Shown here: positions 1 through 8,786 of the stretch, piece after piece
Layout: each line of letters opens with the position of its first letter
How positions within the stretch are numbered: the first letter of the stretch is position 1
Assembly (NCBI GenBank): GCA_051027215.1
Contig: JBPCXR010000262.1
Span: 1-64,000, forward strand
Direction: 5' to 3'
Source: CALHVX01 sp051027215
Lineage (GTDB): Bacteria; Pseudomonadota; Gammaproteobacteria; Pseudomonadales; Azotimanducaceae
DNA: 64,000 nucleotides
Notes under the pieces: generated by a model
Databases searched by the model: none
Told to the model about the DNA's origin: nothing
What the model saw: the letters and a program-made list of their open reading frames with translations, nothing else
Made by a program: the position numbers and the translations under genes

Positions 1-738
1 AACGAAACGTCCGCCAATGCGTCGGACGCGCCGCGGCTGTGCGCCTGCGTACTCGTTGACCATGCGGCTCACCGCCAAAGCTAAGGTCGCGGTGCCATGC
101 AGAATGATGCCAGGCAAACCGGCGTTCAACGCAACTGCGCGATCGGTGTGTATGGGATTCCAGATTCGAGCGCACTCGGTATAGATGTGCGCCGCACCTG
201 CACTGACCGAAATGCTATGAGCTTCCGCGTCACCCGCTGCAGTGCCAGGTGTAGTTGGCCAACCTGGAACTGCCTCAGTCGTGCGGTCGCCGCCAATCAC
301 TTCCACCCCGCGGCTGATGCTCAGCTGGTAAGTCTGCGCCACCAGCTCACCGGAGTTTAGATCCACCGTATCCAGGCGCAGCGTTTGCGCAGCGCCTGGC
401 TTAATCTGCTGCACGGCGACTACCGTGGCCGTGGTCTGCAATCGATCACCCGCGCGAATAGGCCGATGCAAGGTCAGGTCGTGGGCCGCGTGCACGCCGC
501 GAGCAGCCTCTTCTGGCGTCGGTCCATCTGCTTCCGATGGTGAGCGACTAGCAAGGATGGCCGGCCACTCCAGGCAAACAGGAAAGAGTGGGTGGGCACA
601 GACGGCGCCAGCAGTGGTGTCCATGTAGCGGGGATTCAGATCGTTTAAGCCCGCGGCGTAGGCCATGAGCCAACGGGCGTCTACGTCATGCACGAAGGAT
701 TCAGTGCAGGTGCCAACGGACGCACTACTTAGGGGCAC
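1..738 (-). CDS. MaoC-like double-hotdog acyl dehydratase (3' end cut by window edge)
   Basis: The visible 246 codons give a two-part hotdog protein. The N-terminal half resembles a FAS1/MaoC-like dehydratase domain. The C-terminal half carries the hydratase-2 type motif NPIHTD followed by LPGIILHGTATLALA, where the Asp/His of the family hydrate 2-enoyl-CoA or dehydrate 3-hydroxyacyl-CoA. The GTG start is chosen because AAGGGG lies 8 nt upstream and an in-frame TAA sits five codons before it. The gene lies downstream of the TonB receptor on the same strand, with a hairpin between them, so it may be a separate unit. The C-terminus is outside the window. The family assignment is firm; the substrate is unknown. 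Confidence 0.8.
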   Translation of the reverse strand, partial: MPLSSASVGTCTESFVHDVDARWLMAYAAGLNDLNPRYMDTTAGAVCAHPLFPVCLEWPAILASRSPSEADGPTPEEAARGVHAAHDLTLHRPIRAGDRLQTTATVVAVQQIKPGAAQTLRLDTVDLNSGELVAQTYQLSISRGVEVIGGDRTTEAVPGWPTTPGTAAGDAEAHSISVSAGAAHIYTECARIWNPIHTDRAVALNAGLPGIILHGTATLALAVSRMVNEYAGAQPRRVRRIGGRFV

Positions 739-779
739 AAGAAGCGCCCCTTAACGAATTGGATAGCTGACGTAGGACG

Positions 780-807
780 GCGCGGTATAGGCAAAGCTAT
801 ACCGCGC
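780..807 (-). terminator. Perfect 11-bp hairpin behind the TonB receptor gene
   Basis: GCGCGGTATAG and CTATACCGCGC form an uninterrupted 11-bp stem around a 6-nt loop. It begins 25 nt after the receptor stop codon and precedes the MaoC-like gene. There is no clear T-run, so termination is likely but not certain. It could instead protect an mRNA end. Confidence 0.55.
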
Positions 808-831
808 TCATTTCGTCCCGCTTCTTCGAGT

Positions 832-3804
832 TTAGCCCCCGAAATTGAAGCGTACAGAAGCACCGTAGATGCGCGGCTCGGTCAGGAAATAGTTCCTGAA
901 AAAGCCTGAGGTATCACTGGTCAAATAGTGACCGGTGATGTTGTCATCGTCGGTGATGTTGCGAATCCAGGCTCGCGCGCTCCATTTACCGTTGGTGCTT
1001 TCATAGATCAGCGATGCATTCCACTGATCCCAAGACTCAATCTCATCGCCGATGGTATTGAACTCTCGGGCATACATGTCGTCCTGCCAGTAGTAGTCCA
1101 CTCGGGCGATCAGCTGGCCGGCAATAGCCGGAACATCCCATTGGTACGCTGCGCCAATATGAACCGTATGCTCCGGAGAGTTCGGTAGTGAGTTACCATC
1201 CAGACCGGTGTCTAGACCGTTAGATGTCTCAACGCCGTTGGCGTCTAGGTAACCCCGGTTGAAGTACGCCGGCAGGCCATCAGGATACAGCGTTCCCGGT
1301 AGGATGAAGGCTGCACCAGCTGCTGCTGCATCGGCGATGATCTGTGGGGTGATGTCTGCGCGTCTCGCTACGTAGTTAACGCCGGTGAGCGGACCCAATT
1401 GAATGTTCTCTAGGGTCACCCAATCCGGGTTATCAGCCGTTCGATTGGTCGGATCGTTGGAGAAGCCGCCGTCTACTTCCGTATCTAGGTAGGAGTAGGT
1501 GGCGTCAATGGTCAGGCCTGGTAGAAACTCAGGGCGCCATACGGTTTCAAGCTCAAGGCCCCACATCTTCGCATCGATGTTGTCGTTGATGGAGCTATTG
1601 TTGGCAATTCGAGTGATCTGCAAGCCAGTGTAATCGTAGATGAACAGCGAGCCATTCAACACCAAGCGACCGTCCTGGAAGGTGTTCTTGGTACCAATCT
1701 CGATGGAGTCAATCTCCTCCTGATCAAAGTCGAAAGCGATGTCGCCCTGGAACGCCTCGCCAACTGGCGGGTTAAAGCCTCCAGGCTTGTAGCCGCGGCT
1801 GAAGAACAGATAGACCATGGAATCGTCGTTGATGATCCAATCGACACCGATACGGCCGGTGGTTTCTGACCATTCGAATTCGCTAGGGCTGCCGGTGAGC
1901 GTACGCCGCTCTCCCGGCTGAGGTACCAAGGGAATCGCCCGGACGGCGTCCAAGCGCGCCTGACTCAAAGCTGCCGTACCAACTGCATCATTGAACAGCT
2001 GGGTGGCGCCGTAAAGCTCCGCGCGAGCAGCATCAAATGTGTCCAGGCCAGCAGCAAATCCAGGCTCGCGGCTCAGTTCACCACTTCCGCCAGGGATGAA
2101 GTTGGCGTCTAAGAAGGTCACCGTATCTGCGATCTCTTTGTTGTCTTCATTGTAACGAAGACCCGCGGTGAGCTTGATGCTGTCGGTAATGTCATAATAG
2201 ACTTCCGCGAAAGCCGCGTAGCCATCTGTTTCTAGGCCCTTGCCATCTGGGGCTCGGGTTGAATTGAACGTTGCGGGATAAGCGCCAGTCACGGTGCCGA
2301 GCAGGTCCAAAGTATTGGAGGCGACGTAGTAGTCACCACTGCTTTCGGTTTCGTAAATACTACCGCCTACCAAAAAGTTGAATGGTCCATCCAACTGGCT
2401 GGCCACCTTAGCCTCAACCGTGTAGTACTCGGTCTCCGCGCTTGACTGATCGAAAGAGAAGACCCTGTTCTGATTCGAGGGGTGCACACAACCGCCCAAG
2501 ACGCCGGAGGTTCCGGCGTTGTAGTTACACTGGGAGTCCGTCCAGTCTGCGCCAGCACGGCCCGCAGGCGCTGAGGTAGGATAAGTTACGCCATCGGCGC
2601 CGCCAAACGGCGTCGGCAGGAAGGTCGCGCCGACGTCCATGTTGTAGTCCTGCTGAGCCAGGTAGTCGGTTTCTTGATAAGCCGCGAGAATTCCCACTGA
2701 AAAGTTGTCGAACTCGTAGTCGAAACCACCGAGCCATATTTCTTCATTTTGCTCGAAGATCGGGTCAAAGTCGGTGTGCATACTGCGGAAGTCCACCTGC
2801 GGTCGCGGGTAGTTGAACTGCGTTACCGAGCCCGGAATGCCGCCACCCGGATCGCCTAGCGGCAGGGCACCAAAGAACCCACCAAACAGACCACCGGTGG
2901 TGGTGCCCTGGTGCGGTGTTTGGAAGCCGAAGCCGTCTGGCAGACAGCCTTGCAAGGGCAGTGCATTGCGCTCACACACCTGATTGGTGATTCGAGCACG
3001 GTCATCGTCTTCATCAAACTCGCTGTACTGGAGCCACACACGACCACGATCGTTGAACTCCCACAATGCCGTGACCCGCGCTGACCACAGATCGCGACCG
3101 TCCACTTCGCCATCGATGCCGGTCAGGGTATTGCCATCTAAACCTACTTGGTTGTGGGCGAGATTGTCGATGTAGCCATCGCGCTCCAGCATCATGCCGG
3201 CGACCCGTACGGCAAAATTCTCGCCGATGGGAACGTTTAACATGCCTTTGAAGCGAGTGTGTTCGTAATCGCCAAGCTCAGCGTCGATAAATCCGCTGGT
3301 GGCCTCAAAATCGGGCATGTTGGTGACCATGTTGACCGCACCACCGGTAGCGTTTCTGCCGTACAAGGTGCCCTGCGGTCCACGTAGTATCTCAACCCGG
3401 TTGACGTCGTAGTACTCGACGGCATTCAGGTTCGACGCTATCGGGATTTCGTTGATGTGTGTAGACACCCCGTTTTCGCCCGATGCTGCGATGACCAATC
3501 GTCCGATGCCACGAATGGAGAAGCTGCTGCCACCGAAATTTGTGGCCGTAAAGGATACGTTTGGCGCGTTTAGCTGCAGGTCTGAGGCCGCCAGAATTTG
3601 CCGGTCTTCCATCATATCGCCCGACAATGCGGTAACAGCGATGGGTACGTCTTGAATGCTCTCCGACGCCCGCTGGGCGGTTACGATGACTTCTTCGATA
3701 GCCCCATCATCTTCGGCAGCCGTGGCCGAAGATGAGTAGAGCATTGCAAGGCCCATAAACACTGGGCTGAACACGGTGATTAACCGCAACAAACCTCTAG
3801 ACAT
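832..3804 (-). CDS. TonB-dependent outer-membrane receptor
   Basis: A 990-residue TonB-dependent transporter that would import a bulky or scarce substrate across the outer membrane, powered by TonB-ExbBD. A signal peptide covers about residues 1-29. A TonB-box-like segment IEEVIVTAQ follows, then the plug domain with the hallmark RGPQGTLYGRNATGGAVN, and a long barrel ending in an aromatic-rich strand (VRFNFGG). The ATG has GAGGG about 9 nt upstream. The length and the ESIQDVPIAVTALSG signature fit the large receptor group common in marine and hydrocarbon- or steroid-degrading proteobacteria. The ligand is unknown. Its position beside the EthD/FAD/GST genes and the quinoprotein operon suggests it brings in the substrate of that pathway (inference). 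Confidence 0.93.
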   Translation of the reverse strand: MSRGLLRLITVFSPVFMGLAMLYSSSATAAEDDGAIEEVIVTAQRASESIQDVPIAVTALSGDMMEDRQILAASDLQLNAPNVSFTATNFGGSSFSIRGIGRLVIAASGENGVSTHINEIPIASNLNAVEYYDVNRVEILRGPQGTLYGRNATGGAVNMVTNMPDFEATSGFIDAELGDYEHTRFKGMLNVPIGENFAVRVAGMMLERDGYIDNLAHNQVGLDGNTLTGIDGEVDGRDLWSARVTALWEFNDRGRVWLQYSEFDEDDDRARITNQVCERNALPLQGCLPDGFGFQTPHQGTTTGGLFGGFFGALPLGDPGGGIPGSVTQFNYPRPQVDFRSMHTDFDPIFEQNEEIWLGGFDYEFDNFSVGILAAYQETDYLAQQDYNMDVGATFLPTPFGGADGVTYPTSAPAGRAGADWTDSQCNYNAGTSGVLGGCVHPSNQNRVFSFDQSSAETEYYTVEAKVASQLDGPFNFLVGGSIYETESSGDYYVASNTLDLLGTVTGAYPATFNSTRAPDGKGLETDGYAAFAEVYYDITDSIKLTAGLRYNEDNKEIADTVTFLDANFIPGGSGELSREPGFAAGLDTFDAARAELYGATQLFNDAVGTAALSQARLDAVRAIPLVPQPGERRTLTGSPSEFEWSETTGRIGVDWIINDDSMVYLFFSRGYKPGGFNPPVGEAFQGDIAFDFDQEEIDSIEIGTKNTFQDGRLVLNGSLFIYDYTGLQITRIANNSSINDNIDAKMWGLELETVWRPEFLPGLTIDATYSYLDTEVDGGFSNDPTNRTADNPDWVTLENIQLGPLTGVNYVARRADITPQIIADAAAAGAAFILPGTLYPDGLPAYFNRGYLDANGVETSNGLDTGLDGNSLPNSPEHTVHIGAAYQWDVPAIAGQLIARVDYYWQDDMYAREFNTIGDEIESWDQWNASLIYESTNGKWSARAWIRNITDDDNITGHYLTSDTSGFFRNYFLTEPRIYGASVRFNFGG

Positions 3805-4036
3805 TGAGTATCACCCTCTTGATAAAGGCTGCGCAGGCCGCGCGTGCTGACTCAGCTGTCGGCACTCTACGAAATCCAAGCAACCAAAAAACAAGCTACC
3901 CACAAGCGCTGTGTTGTTGGCGTATCCCCCTCTAAGTGACACGCCAACGGCCGAGGTAGCTCCCTCCAGACACCTTTATAGTCCGCTATCAGAAGCGGTG
4001 TCAAATCCAAAGAGATTTGCTCAGACAGATTCGTGT

Positions 4037-4888
4037 TCAGCGAAAATAGAAATCGGGCCTCGGACGTCGATTGGGCAGCACTGCAACGGTCTCGTCAACC
4101 TCTCGGTAGAAGCAGCTGGCCAGCAGTTCGCGCTCTAGCTGTGCAAAATCTGCGTACGAGCCCAACAGGGTTCGCCCCGCGGCAAAATCCTCCGGGCGAT
4201 CGATCCAGAACTCTGCCATGGCGTCCCAGTGGCTATAAAAAGTCTCCCGGATCTGCGTGCCTGCGGCGGTAAAGCCCTCAGCATCGGGAGCAAAGAATCC
4301 CGTCATGACGTCCAATGGCGTCCGCAGGTTCATGATTAGCCCTCGCAGACCGGGCATCGTCGTTAAATGCGAGGCATAACGCCCCGTCCACATGGCGCGA
4401 AACAGTTCCGGAGCCATTCCTGTAGGACATTTCGCAAACTGCACCAGCTTGAACAACTTGCGCTCAGGACGGATGACAGCTTGGGCCACATGCTCATCCA
4501 CATGAAACTGAAACGGCGAGCCCGCATACAGGTAATCGAAGTCATCACCGACCTTTGCCACCATCGGGTCTAGTTCCAGACCATCGGGACCCGCGCGATC
4601 GATCGCCGGGGAGCGCGCGGCCAAATAATCTTCTAACGAGTCGAACAGCAGCTGACCCCAACCATCCCACTCGGCATCAAACTGGGCCGGCTCACCCCAG
4701 CTGATCTGCTGCAACAGCGGCGCGCCAATGGTTTCACCCAAGTCGCGATTTGCCCGCACGTTTAACAGGTAACCCCGAATGTTGTTTAGCCGGCGCCCAT
4801 AAGAATTGTGATAGCCCACATGGGCGGCCCGATACTCATCGTGGGTAAGGTTCGCGTTGCGGCGCACGAAGCCAAAAACTTTAAGCAC
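4037..4888 (-). CDS. Two-domain EthD-type protein, copy 2
   Basis: EthD-type proteins have a dimeric alpha-beta-barrel (ferredoxin-like) fold and occur beside oxygenases and other catabolic enzymes. Few have a proven reaction. This 283-residue protein appears to hold two such units, about residues 1-115 and 130-280. The N-terminus reads KVFGFVRRNANLTHDEYRA and the C-terminus PNRRPRPDFYFR, both nearly shared with the next gene upstream, so the two are tandem paralogues. It starts at GTG. The upstream copy's stop codon overlaps the AGGAGG ribosome-binding site, which lies only 4 nt before the start, suggesting translational coupling. It is last in the GST-FAD-EthD-EthD run. The domain call is good; the function is unknown. 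Confidence 0.8.
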   Translation of the reverse strand: MLKVFGFVRRNANLTHDEYRAAHVGYHNSYGRRLNNIRGYLLNVRANRDLGETIGAPLLQQISWGEPAQFDAEWDGWGQLLFDSLEDYLAARSPAIDRAGPDGLELDPMVAKVGDDFDYLYAGSPFQFHVDEHVAQAVIRPERKLFKLVQFAKCPTGMAPELFRAMWTGRYASHLTTMPGLRGLIMNLRTPLDVMTGFFAPDAEGFTAAGTQIRETFYSHWDAMAEFWIDRPEDFAAGRTLLGSYADFAQLERELLASCFYREVDETVAVLPNRRPRPDFYFR

Positions 4889-4896
4889 GTGGCCTC

Positions 4897-5769
4897 CTAG
4901 CGAAAGTAAAAGTCAGGCGCGGGATCGCGATTGGGTAAAACGATGAGGTTCTCATCGACCTCCACGTACCACAGCGAATCGAACAGGCGGGTTTCCAGCG
5001 CTTGCAGCTGCTGATGGACCAGGGGATCGCTGCGGGCGGCGACGAACGCAGACAACGAGGCGAAGTGCAGCTCGGCGGCGCCATCCCAGAGCGCGCAAAA
5101 CTCCCGTCTACGGGCTCTGCCAGGCTCGCTAAAGCCCCAGGACTCCGGCGGGTAAAAGTCTCGCATCGCCGCTTCAAGGTCTGGATCCCTAAAGTTCAGA
5201 ATATAGCCCTGCAATTGTCGTAGGTGGGCTGTCAGCGGCACGTACTCTGCGTGCAGCAGCTCACTAAACTCCGACTCGGTGAGCGCAGGATGTCGGCGAA
5301 AGAACTGCAGGAGCTTGGCGTGTTTATACTCAGCGCGCTCGACCGGAACGATGATCTGTTCCAGCATGTGTAAATGGTGCGATAGAAACTCGGTGTCTGA
5401 ACCTGGAGCCCGCTGAAACAGATCCGGCCCATCGGCCAGCGTCCAATCTGGATCTTCCACCAGTCCTGCGGCCAGCGCTCGGTTCGGCTCAGGGGTTGCT
5501 GCCTCGGTCCAGGCCTGTTGGTCGTCGAAGTACACTTCAGGAAAGCCGTCCCAGTGCTCGGTGAATCCAGCCGGTTCGTTGATCGTTATGTCACCGTATA
5601 GCGAGCCAAGCGCCGCCTCTAATTCAGCATTGGCGTAGATATTCACCAGATAGCCACGAATACCCTTTAGCCGCCGACTGTGACAACAGTGAAAGCCGAC
5701 GTGACCGGCGCGATATTCATCGTGGGTGAGGTTTGGGTTGCGTTTAAGGAACGCAAACACTTTAAACAT
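4897..5769 (-). CDS. Two-domain EthD-type protein, copy 1
   Basis: A 290-residue paralogue of the following gene. It has the same opening, KVFAFLKRNPNLTHDEYRA, and the same closing, PNRDPAPDFYFR, plus two predicted EthD/dimeric alpha-beta-barrel units. A longer frame opens 16 codons upstream, but this ATG aligns with the paralogue's start and has GGGAG 8-9 nt before it. It overlaps the last 8 nt of the FAD oxidoreductase gene, so the two are translationally coupled and probably act together. Conserved His residues around HVGFH could be catalytic or ligand-binding (inference). The substrate is unknown. Confidence 0.8.
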   Translation of the reverse strand: MFKVFAFLKRNPNLTHDEYRAGHVGFHCCHSRRLKGIRGYLVNIYANAELEAALGSLYGDITINEPAGFTEHWDGFPEVYFDDQQAWTEAATPEPNRALAAGLVEDPDWTLADGPDLFQRAPGSDTEFLSHHLHMLEQIIVPVERAEYKHAKLLQFFRRHPALTESEFSELLHAEYVPLTAHLRQLQGYILNFRDPDLEAAMRDFYPPESWGFSEPGRARRREFCALWDGAAELHFASLSAFVAARSDPLVHQQLQALETRLFDSLWYVEVDENLIVLPNRDPAPDFYFR

Positions 5770-7165
5770 TGCCTGTGCTCCCGGCGCGCTCACGCGCGTA
5801 GGCAGCCGCGCCCTCACCTGCTAGCTTGCCAAATACCACGCACGGCCCGAAGGAACCGCCACCACCTATATAGCGGTCACCATGCAGCGAGCCGACAGTT
5901 TCGCCGGCAGCGTACAACCCGGGCACCGGTGATCCGTTTTCTTTGACAACGCAAGTGTCGGCATTAATGCGCAATCCGGTACCTGTCCAACAAACTATCG
6001 CAGGGCGCACCTCTGCCGCATAGAACGGCGCCTCCACAAGGGGCCGCATACCGGATGCGGGCGATTTGAAATACGCCGAGTCTGCGCCTTTGGCGCAATC
6101 GGCGTTGTAGTGTTCTATCGTGCCGGCGAGACCCACTGCAGAGACGTCAATGCGCTGGGCCAACTCATCCAGGGAGTTGGCTTGAGCAACCGTACCGTCA
6201 GCGGCCTTGTCGCCCAGCACGTCGGTCACCCAATATGCCTGGGAAATGGGACTGGGTTTCGCGGCTAATCGCGCGCCCTCGTCAAAGATCGCGTAAACCG
6301 GCCCGTCCTGGTGGGAAATCAACCCACCAAGCACCGTGTAAGGCGCCGTTTCGCTGGTAAACCTGCGGCCCTGGGCATTTACTAAGATCAGCCAGGGCGG
6401 CAGCAGCACTTCCAAATCACGGCTGAATCCAGGGGACACCAACAACAGGCCACGGTTGTGGCCATCGAGCACGGCGCCAACCTCAGTCCCTAGGGTCAAG
6501 CCATCGCCTTGAGCCTTAGGGCTGCCGATGTACCAACTCCAGTTGCCCGCGGCGGCTGCTTCAGGGTAGTGCTTTTGCAACAGCTCGGGATTGGCGCCGA
6601 AACCACCGGTCGACAAAATGACTGCATGGGCGCTGGCTTCATCCTGTCCGATCCGCACGCCGCACACAGCCCCGTCTTTGTCTTTAACAAGCTTAGTCAC
6701 GCGAGCGTCCAACACCAAGTCAACTTGTCTCTTGGAACGGTGGGCATCGAGCACTTGTACCACCACCTCACCGCCACCTTCCGGCGGATGACCGCGACGG
6801 GTGCTGCCCACCCCAGAGGCATAGAGCTGATCCACCGGAAAGTTGACCCCGAGATCTTTAAGCCACTCGAAGGTGGGCGCAGACAGGTCACAATAGCGTC
6901 GCACGACCGCGGGTTCGACCAGCCACTGATTTAGCGTCAGGTAGTGCTCATACATTGCATCGGCGCTGTCATTGAGCTCACCCGCTTCGCGTTGTACCGA
7001 AGTGCCTGCTGCATAAAAGTGGCCGCCGCTGAGCCGGGAAGAACCGCCGACCTGAGTGTCGGCCTCGACGATCAATACGCTGGCACCGGAGTCCGCGGCG
7101 GCAACTGCCGCAGCCAGACCAGCGGCGCCGGATCCCACCACAATGACGTCATAGTCAACGTTCAT
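5762..7165 (-). CDS. FAD-dependent oxidoreductase of the fumarate reductase / 3-ketosteroid dehydrogenase type
   Basis: 467 residues. The N-terminal Rossmann motif YDVIVVGSGAAGLAAAVAAA binds the FAD ADP moiety, followed by VGGSSRLSGGHFYAAG. The C-terminus holds the second FAD contact (GLYAAGETVGSLHGDRYIGGGGSFGPCVVFG). This arrangement is that of flavoproteins that reduce or introduce C=C bonds next to a carbonyl (fumarate reductase, KstD, tricarballylate dehydrogenase). There is no signal peptide, so it is probably cytoplasmic. It sits between the GST and the EthD pair and overlaps the latter by 8 nt. The steroid label is only a family resemblance; the substrate cannot be read from sequence. 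Confidence 0.85.
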   Translation of the reverse strand: MNVDYDVIVVGSGAAGLAAAVAAADSGASVLIVEADTQVGGSSRLSGGHFYAAGTSVQREAGELNDSADAMYEHYLTLNQWLVEPAVVRRYCDLSAPTFEWLKDLGVNFPVDQLYASGVGSTRRGHPPEGGGEVVVQVLDAHRSKRQVDLVLDARVTKLVKDKDGAVCGVRIGQDEASAHAVILSTGGFGANPELLQKHYPEAAAAGNWSWYIGSPKAQGDGLTLGTEVGAVLDGHNRGLLLVSPGFSRDLEVLLPPWLILVNAQGRRFTSETAPYTVLGGLISHQDGPVYAIFDEGARLAAKPSPISQAYWVTDVLGDKAADGTVAQANSLDELAQRIDVSAVGLAGTIEHYNADCAKGADSAYFKSPASGMRPLVEAPFYAAEVRPAIVCWTGTGLRINADTCVVKENGSPVPGLYAAGETVGSLHGDRYIGGGGSFGPCVVFGKLAGEGAAAYARERAGSTGNV

Positions 7166-7184
7166 AGTATTCGTGACTCCCTGG

Positions 7185-7856
7185 TTATCGCTGCAAAATT
7201 GCTCGCGACGTTTGTGCCATTCTTTCGACGCCCTCAGGATCAGTCGATAGCTCTAGGGGTTCCGGTACCGCGATTCCGCGCTGACAAGCAGGCCGACTAT
7301 CCATGGCCTGCTTCCAACGGCTAAGCCCCGGCAAATCATCGAGCGCAACGCCAGACCAAAAATGCAAGCGCACCCAGCACCAGTTGGCAATGTCGGCGAT
7401 GCTGTACTCATCAGCTAACCATTCCTGGCGCTGTAGCTGCCCATCAAGCACCTCGAACAAGCGTCGAGTCTCGTTTTGGTAGCGGTCAATGGCTGGCTGA
7501 ATCTTCTCTTCCAAAGCGCGATAGAAGACGTTGGCCTGGCCCATCATGGGACCGACGCCTCCCATCTGAAACATCAGCCACTGCACTGCTCGAGAACGCG
7601 CCTGGACGTCGCGGGGCAGCAAGCGTCCCGTCTTTTCGGCCAAGTACAACATGATTGCTCCCGACTCGAAGACCGCAAAGCCATCGTCAACCAACGCCGG
7701 AATGCGGCCATTGGGACAAATCGCCAGGTACTCTGGCCGTTTTTGTTCGCCCAGGCGCAAATCGATCTTTTCTACGGCATACGGCAGCGCCAGCTCTTCC
7801 AAGGTGACGGAGGCCTTCCAGCCATTGGGCGTAGATGCGGTATAGAGCGTGAGCAT
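7185..7856 (-). CDS. Glutathione S-transferase, nu class (YfcG/YghU-like)
   Basis: 223 residues with an N-terminal thioredoxin-like domain (LYTASTPNGWKASVTLEE, then the cis-Pro segment NGRIPALVDD and glutathione-binding FESGAIMLYLAEKTG) and a helical C-terminal domain (WLMFQMGGVGPMMGQ, YSIADIANWCWV). These segments closely follow E. coli YfcG, a disulfide-bond oxidoreductase that keeps the TPNG motif. Either thiol-disulfide or conjugation/ether-cleaving chemistry is possible. The ATG two codons into the longer frame is preferred because GGGGAG lies 8 nt before it. It is the first gene of the minus-strand arm, divergent from the SDR-quinoprotein operon. Confidence 0.88.
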   Translation of the reverse strand: MLTLYTASTPNGWKASVTLEELALPYAVEKIDLRLGEQKRPEYLAICPNGRIPALVDDGFAVFESGAIMLYLAEKTGRLLPRDVQARSRAVQWLMFQMGGVGPMMGQANVFYRALEEKIQPAIDRYQNETRRLFEVLDGQLQRQEWLADEYSIADIANWCWVRLHFWSGVALDDLPGLSRWKQAMDSRPACQRGIAVPEPLELSTDPEGVERMAQTSRAILQR

Positions 7857-8004
7857 GAACACAACTCCCCGTACAGTCAGCGTTGCTGTTCTGCAAAGTA
7901 CCCCGCCACCCAGCGGATGCCAAGCACTCCGGGCGCTGTTGCTGCCCTTTCGGGCAGATGGTTAGATGACCACAGCACTTAGCACGGCATCGAGGAAGAG
8001 GCTT
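7857..8004. promoter_or_regulatory. Divergent intergenic region between the GST arm and the SDR-quinoprotein arm
   Basis: This 148-bp gap separates the two divergent gene runs, so both promoters and any shared operator should lie here. A plus-strand frame runs through part of it, but its start lacks a ribosome-binding site. I see no convincing palindrome or -35/-10 pair by eye. Confidence 0.4.
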
Positions 8005-8781
8005 ATGAGTATTTTGGATAGATTTCGCCTGGACGGCCAAGTGGCCGTGGTCACTGGGGGCGGTCGCGGCATTGGTGAAGGTCTGGCCCTAGGGCTCGCC
8101 GAAGCCGGCGCCGATGTGGTGGTGGCCGCCCGCCGCACCCAGGAAGTTGAAGCCGTTGCAGAGAAAGTCCGCGCCTTGGGCCGACGCGCCTTGCCCGTTA
8201 CCTGCGATGTCATGCACATCGAACAGGTGCAAGCATTGGCCGAACAGGCACACAAAGATATGGGTGCGTTGACCTGCTGGGTGAGCAATGCGGGTGGCGC
8301 CGACGATCGCGTGCCGCGCACGTTCCTCGAGATGCCGGAAAGACAGTGGGACTTTCAATTGAATTTGAACTTGAAGGCCGTTTGGACAGGCGCTCAAGCA
8401 GCCGGCAATATCATGAAAGACAACGGTGGCGGTACCATCATCAACATCTCTTCCGTTGCTGCTAACAATGCTTCACCGTTCAACGGCCCCTACGCGGTCG
8501 CGAAGAGCGGGGTCAACAATCTCACCCAAACCCTGTCCGCTGAAATGGCACCCCTGGGCATACGGGTAAACGGGGTGGCCCCCGGGCCAATACCAACGGA
8601 AGTTTTTCTAGAGTTTCTAAACCTCAAGGAAGAAGACATTCCAAAACTTGGCGAACGCTTTCAGATTCCGCTCGGCCGAGTGGGCACCCCCGAAGACATT
8701 GCGCCAGCCGTCGTCTATCTTGCCTCAGAAGCATCCAGTTGGATGACCGGACACACCATTAGTATCAAAGGTGGGCCATAA
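8005..8781 (+). CDS. Short-chain dehydrogenase/reductase
   Basis: A 258-residue classical SDR. The NAD(P) motif TGGGRGIGEG, the NAG motif (SNAGG), the catalytic Ser in NISSV and the YAVAKSG (YxxxK) motif are all present. The C-terminal TGHTISIKGGP is typical of FabG-like members. It would interconvert an alcohol and a ketone in the cytoplasm. The start is the ATG preceded by GAGGAAGAGG; a longer in-frame ATG 13 codons upstream lacks a good site. It heads the quinoprotein operon, with only 5 nt to the next gene, so it probably handles the same substrate family. Confidence 0.92.
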   Translation: MSILDRFRLDGQVAVVTGGGRGIGEGLALGLAEAGADVVVAARRTQEVEAVAEKVRALGRRALPVTCDVMHIEQVQALAEQAHKDMGALTCWVSNAGGADDRVPRTFLEMPERQWDFQLNLNLKAVWTGAQAAGNIMKDNGGGTIINISSVAANNASPFNGPYAVAKSGVNNLTQTLSAEMAPLGIRVNGVAPGPIPTEVFLEFLNLKEEDIPKLGERFQIPLGRVGTPEDIAPAVVYLASEASSWMTGHTISIKGGP

Positions 8782-8786
8782 CGCTA

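Noticed and set aside
97..628. Two short plus-strand frames at the left edge
   Set aside because: They run opposite a continuous MaoC-like protein on the minus strand; their products have no family character.
5762..7165. Naming the FAD protein a 3-ketosteroid dehydrogenase
   Set aside because: The family fold fits several flavoproteins; no steroid-specific gene set surrounds it.
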